NCBI GenBank assembly: GCA_947650285.1
Contig: CANTFL010000223.1
Coordinates: forward strand, 248,001 to 312,000
Reading direction: 5' to 3'
Length of the DNA: 64,000 nucleotides
Source of the DNA: Hyaloperonospora brassicae
Taxonomy: Eukaryota; Oomycota; Peronosporomycetes; Peronosporales; Peronosporaceae
Below the pieces are notes generated by a model. The model was given only the letters and a program-made list of their open reading frames with translations, did no database searches and was not told where the DNA came from. Below, in pieces: positions 36,376 to 47,174 of the stretch. How positions within the stretch are numbered: position 1 is the first letter of the stretch; each line of letters opens with the position of its first letter. Position numbers and translations under genes: made by a program.

Positions 36376-37308
36376 ATGGAGGTGCGGCACCTTTGGGCTA
36401 CTGACGTCGCCTTGCCTCTTTGATCTGCTTCCGTTGGTCAGCTCGTGCTGGTGATGGGTGACAGCCACATTCCATATCGGTGCTCGGAGATCCCTGAGAA
36501 GTTCCAGAAGATACTCGTGCGCATGCGTAGCTGGTCAAGTGTGGGGTTTCGAGCCCTAATCTCATCATCACCATGTGGCGGATACGTTACCAAGTAGGTG
36601 CCAAACAAGATGCAGCACGTTTTGTGCACGGGAAATGTAGTGACGAAGGAGCAACTCGACGAACTGCGACAGCTAGCACCCAATGTCCACGTTGTGGCTG
36701 GAGACTGTGACCAAGTACGGATGACTGTCTTGCATCCATAGCGGCTGATTGGGTGGAGCAGAAGCACCGCAAGCATTCTTATCTGCTGTCTCGGTCATGC
36801 AGGGAGGAGCGTACCCGGATTCGAAGGTCGTCACGATCGGCCAATTCCGGATTGGGCTCTGTCACGGACACCAGATTGTTCCGTGGGGCGATCAGCACAG
36901 CCTCGCGGCTCTGCAGCGAAAGGTTTGATTGTGTCCGTGCAGTGTTGCTGTATTTGCTGCTCGAGGATATATTGTGAGCCCGTTTACGTGAACCGCAGAT
37001 GAACGTCGACATTCTCATCACTGGTCATACCCACACGTGAGTGCCATCGAACTTGTATGATATTTCTGCTGCACTGACGGCTCATTACTTAATGCGTCCG
37101 TCATAGGCCCCACATCCGGCAAGAACAAGGCAAGTGGCATGTAAATCCTGGATCAATCACAGGCGCGTTCAGCAGCTGTACGAGGGACGTGGTTCCGAGC
37201 TTTATACTCATGGCGTTGCAGGGGGCAAAAGTCGTGGCTTTCTTATATGAGCTGAAAAATGGCAACGTTGTCGTCTCGAAGAGTGAGTTCACCAAGGAAT
37301 CGCTGTGA
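36376..37308 (+). CDS. VPS29: Vacuolar protein sorting-associated protein 29 (retromer)
   Basis: Six exons: 36376-36381, 36442-36516, 36598-36714, 36803-36922, 36999-37036 and 37107-37308, giving 185 aa, close to the usual 182. The protein has the metallophosphoesterase-like fold of VPS29: [66 protein letters not shown] and [13 protein letters not shown]29 binds VPS35 in the retromer coat and helps recruit Rab7 regulators on endosomes. The first exon has only two codons (ATG GAG) before a GTGCGG donor. This assignment rests on there being no other in-frame ATG upstream of LVLVMGD and on the frame matching. It converges with the AF4-like gene, with 138 nt between stops. Confidence 0.9.
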
Positions 37309-37446
37309 TCTCTTGCACCGGTTATTCTGCTTCAATGGACGTCAGTGTTTTGCGTCTTTCGGTACAGTCGCAACGTTTCTCGTCTTGATCAACAGGGACC
37401 GTCACGCGTGATATTTTTATGCTACTTCATGGTGCTCGATGAGCAA

Positions 37447-39297
37447 CTAAGACTGACTGAGCTCTGCTTCGAGGTCTTCAAAAAACACAGCTGGGTCTAA
37501 AATCACAGGGTTTGTCACTCGCGGTAACACACTCACCTTGTAAGACTCGTAACGTCGCCACATTTCAAATCCGCGCAGTGTGTGTTCCATCTCCTTCAGC
37601 AAGTGCTTGCGCATAGCAGCATCTTTGCTGCTGCAGCTGTTCAGGTTATTGTTCGGATCGATGGGCGGAGTGAGGCCGTTCTCCCGCGATTCGGGTGAGC
37701 GTCCGGGTGTAAATAGCTCCGAATAGAATGACTGCAGCTTGCGGTGCTGCAGCCGATAAACAGTAAGATGTATTACTGCAGCCATTTTGCAGCCGAGGGC
37801 GGCTAGCCGCATGCTGCCGGCACTCTGAAACGCGCGAATGGTGCTCTCAACCAGCGATGACGTCTGCGAAAGAGTCGTGATACAGTTCTCGCCAAACGAT
37901 TGCGCGTGCTGAGCGTCACTTTTTTTCTGATACGCCACTTTCACTTCTTGCAGCTTCAGTGCGTATGCGAAAAACTTAGCACCCGAGCGTAGGTAATACT
38001 TGCCTTGTGTGAGCTGTCCCTCCGTGCCGCATTCACTAGATCCACGACGATTACCCTCGTGCTTCAGTTTTCGTGCCTCGTCCATCAGTTTTGCTGACTC
38101 TAGCCGTAGCTTCTGTGCATCACCTTCGGGTAAGAATGTGATCATAAAAGACCCAACAGGTGGAGTAGAGGCCTGGGGCGCAGTGTTCTCCTTCTTCACC
38201 TCTCCTAGTGGTTCCTTCACATCTTCAGTCTTCACAGTCTTCACACTTTTACCTAGTCGTTCCTGCTCTTCCTCCTTTCCTGTTTCACCATTCATCTTCT
38301 TTTTGCATACTTCACAGATTGTCGGTGCAACAGGTGCCGGGGATCGAGCCGGCAGTGTCAGATTATCAGCTGCATTTTCATTCGACGGAAGAGAAGCCGA
38401 CTTATTTGTATTGGTCTTCTTTGAGTCCATCACCAGCTCCTTGTCTTTGCTGTTGGACTTGACCGGCTTGCTGGTCTTGCTCAAGCTGCTAGATTTGCTT
38501 GACTGGTTCATCTTGCTAGATTTGGCTTCATCGGATTGATCTCCCGTGCCAGACTCCACAGAAGGAGGCTCCTTCCATGTCACGCGTTCTGCTTCTCCCA
38601 CAGCTAGCTGTCGCCGAAACTCATCGTGCCGCGATGATGACTCAATTTCAATTGCGTCGATGGAAGTCTCACTATTGCTAGTGCACCGTACTCTGAGCAA
38701 ACAGTCCCGCACATACGTGGACATTTGCTTGTAATAGTCGGAGTCTGGTCGATGTCGCTTCCGCGCGCGGACAGCCTTGATCGGGTACGTTGACGTGGTT
38801 TCATTATTTGCTTTCGACTCATGACTCGCCTGAGTAAGCTTCTCGTGATCAACAGACATCACGATAGCAGGTTCCTCCTCTACCTCCGTCGTCGTTGCTC
38901 CTCGGTCATGCTCTTCGTCGTCGCTTTCTGCAACTGACAACAAACTCTCATCATCCGAATCTTCAGCGTCCGAGTCGACACCGCCTTCAGTCGGCAATAC
39001 CTTGCCCCGCGATATAGCACTTGGGAATCGTAATTGCTTTCCCCTTCCTACACTAGCCGGCATCACGTCCACCGCGACCGGCTGTTGACCAGCGGTCAAA
39101 TTACCGTCATCATCCTCTTGTTCGCTCTCGGAGGACACTGGCGTGGACGACTCTACGTTCGAAGAGGCCGCCGAGTCACTCGATTCTGATGCCGCTCCGT
39201 CTGCGCCACCACTTCGGCCACGTAGCGCCGCCTCTTTGCTCGAGATCGTACGACTTGGCGCGTTTTTCTTGGACGATACAAACTTTCGCTTCGCCAT
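37447..39297 (-). CDS. AF4/FMR2 C-terminal-domain-like nuclear protein
   Basis: Single exon of 616 aa from ATG 39297. The first ~350 residues are low-complexity (Ser, Glu, Asp, Lys-rich, with basic clusters such as AKRKFVSSKK at the start), as in a nuclear scaffold. The last ~220 residues are helical: KLRLESAKLMDEARKLKHEG, a YYLRSGAKFFAYALKLQE-like segment, MRLAALGCKMAAVIHLTVYRL and KEMEHTLRGFEMWRRYESY. This order and spacing resemble the C-terminal homology domain by which AF4/FMR2 (AFF) proteins dimerise in the super elongation complex. A link to transcription elongation is inferred from that domain. The match is by pattern only, and the N-terminal P-TEFb-binding motif was not found. Confidence 0.6.
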   Translation of the reverse strand: MAKRKFVSSKKNAPSRTISSKEAALRGRSGGADGAASESSDSAASSNVESSTPVSSESEQEDDDGNLTAGQQPVAVDVMPASVGRGKQLRFPSAISRGKVLPTEGGVDSDAEDSDDESLLSVAESDDEEHDRGATTTEVEEEPAIVMSVDHEKLTQASHESKANNETTSTYPIKAVRARKRHRPDSDYYKQMSTYVRDCLLRVRCTSNSETSIDAIEIESSSRHDEFRRQLAVGEAERVTWKEPPSVESGTGDQSDEAKSSKMNQSSKSSSLSKTSKPVKSNSKDKELVMDSKKTNTNKSASLPSNENAADNLTLPARSPAPVAPTICEVCKKKMNGETGKEEEQERLGKSVKTVKTEDVKEPLGEVKKENTAPQASTPPVGSFMITFLPEGDAQKLRLESAKLMDEARKLKHEGNRRGSSECGTEGQLTQGKYYLRSGAKFFAYALKLQEVKVAYQKKSDAQHAQSFGENCITTLSQTSSLVESTIRAFQSAGSMRLAALGCKMAAVIHLTVYRLQHRKLQSFYSELFTPGRSPESRENGLTPPIDPNNNLNSCSSKDAAMRKHLLKEMEHTLRGFEMWRRYESYKVSVLPRVTNPVILDPAVFFEDLEAELSQS

Positions 39298-41550
39298 CTG
39301 CACAGTCAACAGACATGGCGCAAGAAAGCGAACAACAGAAAAACAGCACAGCCCCAACGGAAAGGCGCACGTCTGTTAGCACTATAGACACACAGAGAGA
39401 GAGAGAAAGAGAGAGGGAGAAAAAAAGAGAGAGAGAAGCAGAGAGAGCGAGCGAGAGGATGCACACGTTTCGCCTTCCCACCCAACAAAGCCACAGGACG
39501 GACCTTTACCGCAGCGCCGCTTGAGAGTCCGCGTCCGAGGGACGATCGCTAGCAATTCGAGCGGCTCAGAGCGCACTTAGCGCGGTGTGAGGCGAGGAGA
39601 CCAGGGAGAACAGGCGGGCGATGGCACAACGCCGCCTACTGCTGACGCCTTCGCGCGAGAACCTGGACACGTCTTGACAGGATACAGCCGTCGGGGAAGC
39701 GAGCGAGCGAGGAGCAAAAAGGCCGTCTGCCAGCTCCGTGACGTTGCTTCGAAACAGTTCCTACCGTCGAGAGGAGAGAGCAAATCACAAGTGGGTGGGA
39801 CACTCGTGTGGTGCACGTAAATTCCGACCGATGCACATTGAATAACAGACAGAATTTGGAACAAGGCGGAAAAAAAACCGTGAGCGACTGCTTTGTCAAC
39901 GCGGACACTGTGACAGCAGCTCGGTTTTCTTTGCTCCTGCATGCTCCATGTTGACCTTCGCGCACGCTCATTGCACGGCTCTTGCCCAAGAGGCACATGT
40001 CGTCTCGTGCACATAGTTGACGTAAACTAACACGGACGAGTCGACTTCTTCCAGACGGCTACGACCTATGAGAGTTTTGCTGGCGCAAATGACCGCGTTG
40101 AGCTGCATATTATAGTGGTGGACAATGACGCAGTGATGTCCAAGTCAATGCTAACGACGTCTCTTCGATTGACAACAGGGCACGCGTATATACTGGCAAC
40201 TGTGGACAAATTTGATGGCCGACGCTAATTTCCCGATTCGTAATGGCGATCTTCCCGGGTATTCCTTGCCACAAAGTCCTTTCTTAATATTTGCAATTTT
40301 GTTTGCTTTTATGTTGAGGTGACCAAAAGTGCTTCTACTCATAAGAAAGCTTTGTAGTCAAGCTACCTGTCGTGTCAATACATCGTGCGGCTTCGTATTG
40401 AATCCAGCGCATGATGTATGACCTACGGCCATTCCTCGATGCCGCCGCTACAGCCCTGACGCATAAAGCGTACGACAATAAACGCGGTCTTTTGTGTTCA
40501 TGTGACTACAGAGAGCTGTTACAGTTTCACGATGTCACTAGAATCATGTAAAACACAGTATAATACATCATCTACGATAGAAAAGAATGCGACGGAGCTC
40601 GCCTTCTGGCACCAGAGATTCAGTCCGGAGATCTGATAATATTTTGGAGTAAGAACTTAACACAGCGGCTACAGAGAAAGAACATCAAGTGCTATTGTGC
40701 TTTTGACCTCAATAGACAACAAATGTATATGGCTACACCCGGCCAGCCTTTGCTCTTCTACCTTTCGTGGTGGCACAATGACGCAAGAATCTTTAATCCT
40801 ATAGTTTTACAGAGTCGATCGTACGTACGGAATGGTTATCAAGTAGTGAATGTGGCGAACTACTGGTAGTGCGGCAGAAGACAAACTAATATATAAAGTT
40901 TTGTTTTCAGCCAAACTCTTCAGTGTCCGCTTTGACTTTGCGTATCGACATGGCGCATGCAATTGGAGGGTGAGCTGTATACGATATCTCTACAATCGTC
41001 ATAAACCCCACCCCCGATAAAAGCTGACATGGGTATCGATTCCTGTTTGTATCGTCATAATGGAATAGAATGGAGTACCAGAGTGTAAACCTTCCACTCA
41101 ACAAATAGAAAGAGGTGCGAATATCTTTGTATATCCTGGCCGGAAGCAGCCACAATATCTTTATCCAAGCCCCTGCTCCCGCTCGTGAGCCCTACCTATC
41201 GCGAAAGGTTGAACATCGTATCCGCATCTGCGCCAAAAATTCGTATTCCTGATTCGACACACTTCTAATTCACACGATTTCACTATCTTCGCTCGGGATA
41301 ATTGTTCATGGTTGGAATGCGTGTGATATTGTTTCGATTGGCAAGCCTTTCTGCATTGAAACGATCGACCCTAGCATGTTTGACAAGAGGGTCACCTCAT
41401 AGATAATTCGTTGACAATTTGACACCATTTGGCAGGTTTCCGAGTCGCACGAAGCTATCAGTTACATTGCGACATATCCGTTCTATGAATCCTCGATATT
41501 CAAATATACCTATGTTGTGTGGTTAGCGGCACGTCAAAATGGAAGATGGG
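39298..41550. other. 2.25-kb stretch without a supported gene
   Basis: A purine-rich GA-type run (about 39391-39455) lies just upstream of the AF4-like gene, probably in its promoter or leader. From about 40 kb on, the sequence is AT-richer and stops are dense in all frames. No RNA gene or terminal repeat was recognised. Confidence 0.55.
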
Positions 41551-42643
41551 ATTGTGATATAGTAGTTAGTCAGATCTGTGACAAAACAGTCTCCACGTAA
41601 CAACTCAACAATGGCCGAGCTAGTCGGCGCAGTTGGGCTTGTACGTCGGTTCAATTTCCTTCGCGGTTTGCCCCCTCGGTCTTAGTTGTGACTCTCGTCT
41701 AGCTGAGTACATCCAACCACTCACACTCCTTTCCAGAAGACTGCCTGAGCTCAGCAGTTTCCGTTCCTCCAATTCTGTGACCTCGTACCAATGGGTAGAA
41801 GTCGGCGTTTTCACGCTTTTACCGGTCACCGGGCGCAGTATACGCCCGACTGGAAGACTTACGGTGTCCTTGGTCAAAGACCCACCGGCTCGCCGCTTGA
41901 CGAGGCTTTATACAGTGCCATCTACTGGATCACTGGATCGTCGTGCGACGAGACTTAAAGCGGTACCGTCTCCTGGTTCACTGGATCGCCGTGCGACGAG
42001 ACTCAAAACGGTGCCGTCTACTGGGTCACCGGCTCGCCGTGCGACGAGACTTATCTTTCGCTTGAAGCAAACGCTTCCCAACCCGGGCCTTCCTTTACTA
42101 TTGGCGCTACCATTCGATGCCTCTACAAACTATGCTCCTCGAGGCTCGACAGCAGGCATAATCCAGCCCACGCATGGACTTACCCCAAAAGTGTACACGT
42201 GTCTTGGACTTGGAAATTCTGCTATGTAGTGATTATCTCTTATTCTCTTCCTGATTGCAAAAGGACCCTTGAGTGGTTCTCCTTCACCCCCCCCCGTCTT
42301 TCTATACTAATACCTAGTGGGATGGACGATTTATCGTCTTGCTCTATCGTCAAGTCTTACCTCGTCGAGTCTTGGCTCGTCAAGTCTTGGCTAGCCCAGT
42401 ATTACCTCGTCGAGCCTTGGCTCGTCGAGCCTTCCCTAGTCTCGTCTTGGTTCGTCGAGGCTTTGCTCGTCGATTCGTTCCTCGTCGAGGCTTCCTTTGT
42501 CGATGTCGATCTCATCGAGCCGTACCTTTTTGAGCCTTAATTCGTGGACCTCGAAGTGCTCCAACTTCCCTCCTCAGGTCTACCACTACTATGATCAAGT
42601 CAATAGTAGGGAATACCACGTTCGGAAATTCTCTACACCACAC
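41551..42643 (+). repeat. Left arm of a long inverted repeat
   Basis: About 1.09 kb that recurs in reverse complement at 43822-44918 with only scattered single-base differences and a different length of one homopolymer (9 C here, 14 G in the other arm). Inside are three 48-bp tandem units (about 41909-42052, each ending in a CGACGAGACT-type core) and a cluster of shorter CTCGTCGAG-type units (about 42360-42535). The outermost bases are ATTGTGAT. No transposase is encoded. Frames of 198 and 85 codons are conserved in both arms, but they lie across tandem repeats and are not recognised. Confidence 0.85.
41612..41658 (+). promoter_or_regulatory. tRNA-like internal Pol III promoter (A box and B box), left arm
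   Basis: TGGCCGAGCTAGTCGG at 41612-41627 fits the A-box pattern TGGCnnAG...GG of Leu/Ser-type tRNAs. GGTTCAATTTC at 41648-41658 fits the B box GGTTCRANNCC except at its end. The spacing of 36 nt between box starts is in the tRNA range. The surrounding sequence does not fold as an intact tRNA, so this looks like the tRNA-derived head of a SINE-like repeat. Confidence 0.45.
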
Positions 42644-43821
42644 CTGTTATTATACTTAAGGCCAGGAGTGACAAGCTACCTAAGGAATATGGTTGTAAGT
42701 CTACATTAGACCGAGTCGATGTAGTGGCTACTACTGGCCCACAGAGTAAAGCGTATCCACTCGAGGACCAAGGCATATTTCTGTCGAGGTTAAAGCATCT
42801 TAGTCTCCGCCCAAGTCCACCGAAGAGTGACACCCTCTAGACGACGGCTTTACAAGGTGATTTAAGGTCTATACGCGACATCGGGGTACTCCCCGTAAGT
42901 AGGCCGTATGGTACAATATGGGTGCTTCGGGGCTCATCACGCTCTTTTAAGACCTTACTCCACCACATACTTAATACCCTTCGGGCAATGTCCAAGACAA
43001 AGATTGCGAGGAATGCGCGAGTGAAAAAAGGCAGCAGATAAATCGGATCGACACGATCGCTAAGCTAGACCGGATCCACACGATCGCGCTATGACAACAT
43101 TTGATTGGCCGACCAAGTGTGTGGAGGATGAAGAAAAGATGAATGGATGGCTTGGAAATTGGCAGGTATAACTGCTGATGAAGACTTTTCACTCGAAGGA
43201 ATTCAAATTATTGTCCAATGATTTAGTGTTGAAGTTTCAAAAGCACAGCTGATTGCTTCGCTACAAATAACGAAATCGACGCATGTCTCACCCTCGAACT
43301 AGTTGGATGCGATCCGTAGTCTTATGCATTTGCTACAAGACGCGGTATTGACCGTTAAATATTTCGCTGCGCAGACACTATTGGCATGTAACGTCGACCA
43401 AGTGAATACTGCAGAAAGGTCGTTGCTTGCGAAATTGAACAAGTGGATCCACAAAAACGATGCGGCACCTATGGCGATCAAGAATGCCATTAATGAGTAG
43501 ATCGATTTCGGGTCACCAGATCAAGCGATCACGCCGATCGCAGACATATATAGAAGTTATCATACCGAATCGTCGAAAAAGGTGTCAGTAAATTTGGATT
43601 TGGATTCAAACGATTCGTTGAATAATGAAGGGATATCATTAAGACGTCCAGGCTTGCGATGAACCACGACAGGATGACCCCGATAAAGGCGAAATCGACT
43701 GATGCGCCCACGTCGCCTTCTAGCCAGCTACAGTTGTACTCTAAAGCAGACATGAAAAGTACGAGGAAAATAGGAGGAAGATGTGTCACCAGAGCGGTGG
43801 TTGATCGCCGGTATGTACCAA
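42644..43821. other. Spacer between the inverted arms
   Basis: 1.18 kb of single-copy sequence. A plus-strand frame at 43303-43500 (start codon TTG) gives a helical 65-residue peptide (LMHLLQDAVLTVKYFAAQTL...) of unknown nature. No transposase or RT motif is seen. Confidence 0.5.
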
Positions 43822-44918
43822 GTGTGGTGTGAGGAATTTCCGAACGTGATATTCCCTACTATTGACTTGATCATAGTAGTGGTAGACCTGAGGAGGGAAG
43901 TTGGAGCACTTCGAGGTCCACGAATTAAGGCTCAAAAAGGTACGGCTCGATGAGATCGACATCGACAAAGGAAGCCTCGACGAGGAACGAATCGACGAGC
44001 AAAGCCTCGACGAACCAAGACGAGACTAGGGAAGGCTCGACGAGCCAAGGCTCGACGAGGTAATACTGGGCTAGCCAAGACTTGACGAGCCAAGACTCGA
44101 CGAGGTAAGACTTGACGATAGAGCAAGACGATAAATCGTCCATCCCACTAGGTATTAGTATAGAAAGACGGGGGGGGGGGGGTGAAGGAGAACCACTCAA
44201 GGGTCCTTTTGCAATCAGGAAGAGAATAAGAGATAATCACTACATAGCAGAATTTCCAAGTCCAAGACACGTGTACACTTTTGGGGTAAGTCCATGCGTG
44301 GGCTGGATTATGCCTGCTGTCGAGCCTCGAGGAGCATAGTTTGTAGAGGCATCGAATGGTAGCGCCAATAGTAAAGGAAGGCCCGGGTTGGGAAGCGTTT
44401 GCTTCAAGCGAAAGATAAGTCTCGTCGCACGGCGAGCCGGTGACCCAGTAGACGGCACCGTTTTGAGTCTCGTCGCACGGCGATCCAGTGAACCAGGAGA
44501 CGGTACCGCTTTAAGTCTCGTCGCACGACGATCCAGTGATCCAGTAGATGGCACTGTATAAAGCCTCGTCAAGCGGCGAGCCGGTGGGTCTTTGACCAAG
44601 GACACCGTAAGTCTTCCAGTCGGGCGTATACTGCGCCCGGTGACCGGTAAAAGCGTGAAAACGCCGACTTCTACCCATTGGTACGAGGTCACAGAATTGG
44701 AGGAACGGAAACTGCTGAGCTCAGGCAGTCTTCTGGAAAGGAGTGTGAGTGGTTGGATGTACTCAGCTAGACGAGAGTCACAACTAAGACCGAGGGGGCA
44801 AACCGCGAAGGAAATTGAACCGACGTATAAGCCCAACTGCGCCGACTAGCTCGGCCATTGTTGAGTTGTTACGTGAAGACTGTTTTGTCACAGATCTGAC
44901 TAACTACTACATCACAAT
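43822..44918 (-). repeat. Right arm of the long inverted repeat
   Basis: Reverse complement of 41551-42643. The arm ends in ATCACAAT at 44911-44918, the mirror of ATTGTGAT at 41551. Sequence outside the two arms is unrelated, and no clear target-site duplication was seen. Confidence 0.85.
44811..44857 (-). promoter_or_regulatory. tRNA-like internal Pol III promoter, right arm
   Basis: Mirror copy of the left-arm boxes: A box at 44857-44842 and B box at 44821-44811 on the minus strand. It is unchanged within the boxes, so any Pol III transcripts from the two arms would run toward each other. Confidence 0.45.
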
Positions 44919-46613
44919 TGACGCCGCGACCCGGGACTGCTGCGTGTGCGATTGTTAAAGAAGGTAATAAACAACCAAGAAGCATATGGTCAACGAAGAA
45001 AAAGCGAAGAAGATGGTGGTCAAGGTGTGACGTCTGGTGAGCGCCCCTCACTAGCTCCCAGGGTCTCGAAGAATGCCGAGACACCTCTGGCGAATCAGGC
45101 TCTGTGCCGACTCAACGAGGAAATGAAGAACGGTCGCTGGATCCAACTGTTTAAGCCAAAGGCAACCTACCAAGCGACGTGGCGAATCTGAGCAATAAGC
45201 TCCTGTGTGGCAAAGTCACTGATCGAATTTTGGGACGTGGATCGGTGACCACCCAATTAAGACGTTACTTACTGGCGGAAAATGACACCTAGTGATCTAG
45301 CGATCCAATAGGAGACGAAAGATGATCCCCACGGAGATCAAAGATCCGATCCAACTGTCGCCAGAATGATGGACATGGAGGGATTTGGGACGAGGAGTAA
45401 AAAGGGATGATTGCAATGGACCAATCTGGGACGAGTCACAGATATATATGATTGCCAAAGGTGCGTCTGGGACCGGGTGGTGCGATATGATTCTATGACG
45501 AAGGTGTACCATCCTACAGATCGGTGACACTCTTCACCGGTCCCGCAATGGGAGTACTGATTTTAGCTAATTATAGACCGATCTATAGGTGTGGTAAAGC
45601 CACTAATTAAATGATGGGACGTGGATCGGTGGCCACCCAGTTAAGGTGTCACTTACTGGTGAAAAATGAGATCATGGGACTTGGCGATCCAATGAGGAGG
45701 TGGAAAACGATCTTAACGGGGATTGGCGATCTGGTCCAACTATAACCAGACTGATGGATATGGATCGACCTGAGACGGAGCGATCTGGGACAAGACGACA
45801 AATAGAAGATTTCCATGGAGCGATCTGGGACAAGACGACAAATATAACGATTTCCATGGATCGATCTGGGACAAGGGTCTGGGACCAGGCGATGTGATAC
45901 GACTCTGTGACGAAGGTGTAACATCCTGCAGATCGGAGACACTCTTTACCGATCTCCCAGAGAGAGTACTGATTTAGGTTAATTATGGCTCGATCTGGAA
46001 TTGTGGATGTTTGTGGGAGTCCGTGGGACCGTTGTGAGAACTATGGACGGTCCTATTGAGCAGATAAACCCTTGAAGATGGTATCGGAGTACGCTCCATG
46101 GACGGAAGAACACATATGACCGGATTGCACTATGTCGATCCTCAACGATCTCGAATTGGGCATCAAATCGGCCATGTTCCCTGCTGATTATGGATATATC
46201 GATGATGGAGCTATTTTATTGTGATATACATGCTTTTGGAAGGTCCATGAGAAATGTCCCAAAAGTTCAGACCGAAAGAGCCAGTGGAAGCCGGTCAAAT
46301 TGACGTCGCAAAATGGATTTAGACACATTTCACATTTTGGATACTATTTTGGACTTTTCAGTACCAAAATTGGGTAGCTAGTACCGTATTTGGAATTTAG
46401 TCCTTTTTTGGTGTCTAGGTGCGATATCGGGAGTATTGGCGCTATCTTTGGGGTACAAATCACGAAATTTCGACACGTGTTCAAGGGAGCGGTCAAGCTT
46501 AGGGGTGATATCCATCTGGAGAGTGGCCTACAGTTTGGAATAGGCTTAAGGATAAGTTGGCTATTGATTTGGTTGGTTAATAAACAGACTTGAACTCCAC
46601 TTCTTCTACTCAC
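44919..46613. other. Repeat-derived DNA between the inverted repeat and LTR element 1
   Basis: No intact gene. It contains the direct duplication listed separately. Its last part (about 46300-46613) reads like the end of an LTR or untranslated leader (TAATAAACAGACTTGAACTC) into which element 1 may have inserted. Confidence 0.45.
45207..45998 (+). repeat. Two diverged direct tandem copies of a ~0.38-kb unit
   Basis: Copy A is about 45207-45589 and copy B about 45590-45998. Both start with a TGTGG(C/T)AAAG block, share GGGACGTGGATCGGTG, and end with a GAGTACTGATTT block followed by an AATTATnG block. Copy B has an internal duplication of a ~50-nt segment (GATCTGGGACAAGACG at about 45790 and 45830). 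Divergence is clear but alignment by eye is continuous. Confidence 0.65.
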
Positions 46614-47004
46614 TGTAACGGGGCAGCCCGTTACATGAAATTGTCACTTTAAGGAAAGTGACAATAAAGAATATAAAGATGGATATTCTTTTTACAATAT
46701 TACCAAAGTGGTGATATTGAAGGGTCGGTCAAAGGGTCTGTTCATTGGTTGATATCGTGATGATATCAACCCACCAATCGCCGCAAGACGCGCGCAATGA
46801 GTGGTGACGAGACGTCACCATACATCCAGTTATATTAGTATAGTTAAACTAAGTCAAACAGAGAGACAGTAGTTTAAAGACTTAATTATATTAATATAAC
46901 AGTTCTGCTTTTACCCTACCTACGCTTCCTCGATTGAAACGTGTACGTCTGTCGGGGCACCCAAAACCCTTGCGTTAAGTTACGCAAGGGTGTGCCCCGT
47001 TACA
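46614..47004 (+). mobile_element. 5' LTR of Gypsy element 1
   Basis: 391 bp bounded by TGTAACGGGG and CCCCGTTACA, a perfect 10-bp terminal inverted repeat starting TG and ending CA. It is followed two bases later by a primer-binding-like site and then gag. The LTR itself is packed with hairpins (46614-46635, 46641-46664, 46666-46691, 46747-46771, 46954-46998). No second copy was found in the window, so the right LTR is missing or outside the recognisable part. Confidence 0.85.
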
Positions 47005-47006
47005 CC

Positions 47007-47019
47007 TGGTAGCACTTCG
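47007..47019 (+). other. Primer-binding site, initiator-Met tRNA-like
   Basis: TGGTAGCACTTCG begins two bases after the LTR. TGGTAGC matches the complement of the 3' end of initiator methionine tRNAs used by many Gypsy elements. Confidence 0.55.
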
Positions 47020-47174
47020 TAGTCCTTCCAAGGACCACATCATCCAACATGAACATGTTGGATGATGAAGAGACCTTTCACGCCACGAGTGAAGGGTTTA
47101 CCCATTTGAGTGACATCGAATGGGGTGCGGTAGAACGAATGAGTTCTACCGTAGGCTAACTCGTCGTTAGCGCC

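Noticed and set aside
41633..42229. 198-codon frame repeated in both inverted arms
   Set aside because: It spans the 48-bp tandem units, which are a multiple of three, so an open frame is expected without selection. No start context or domain.
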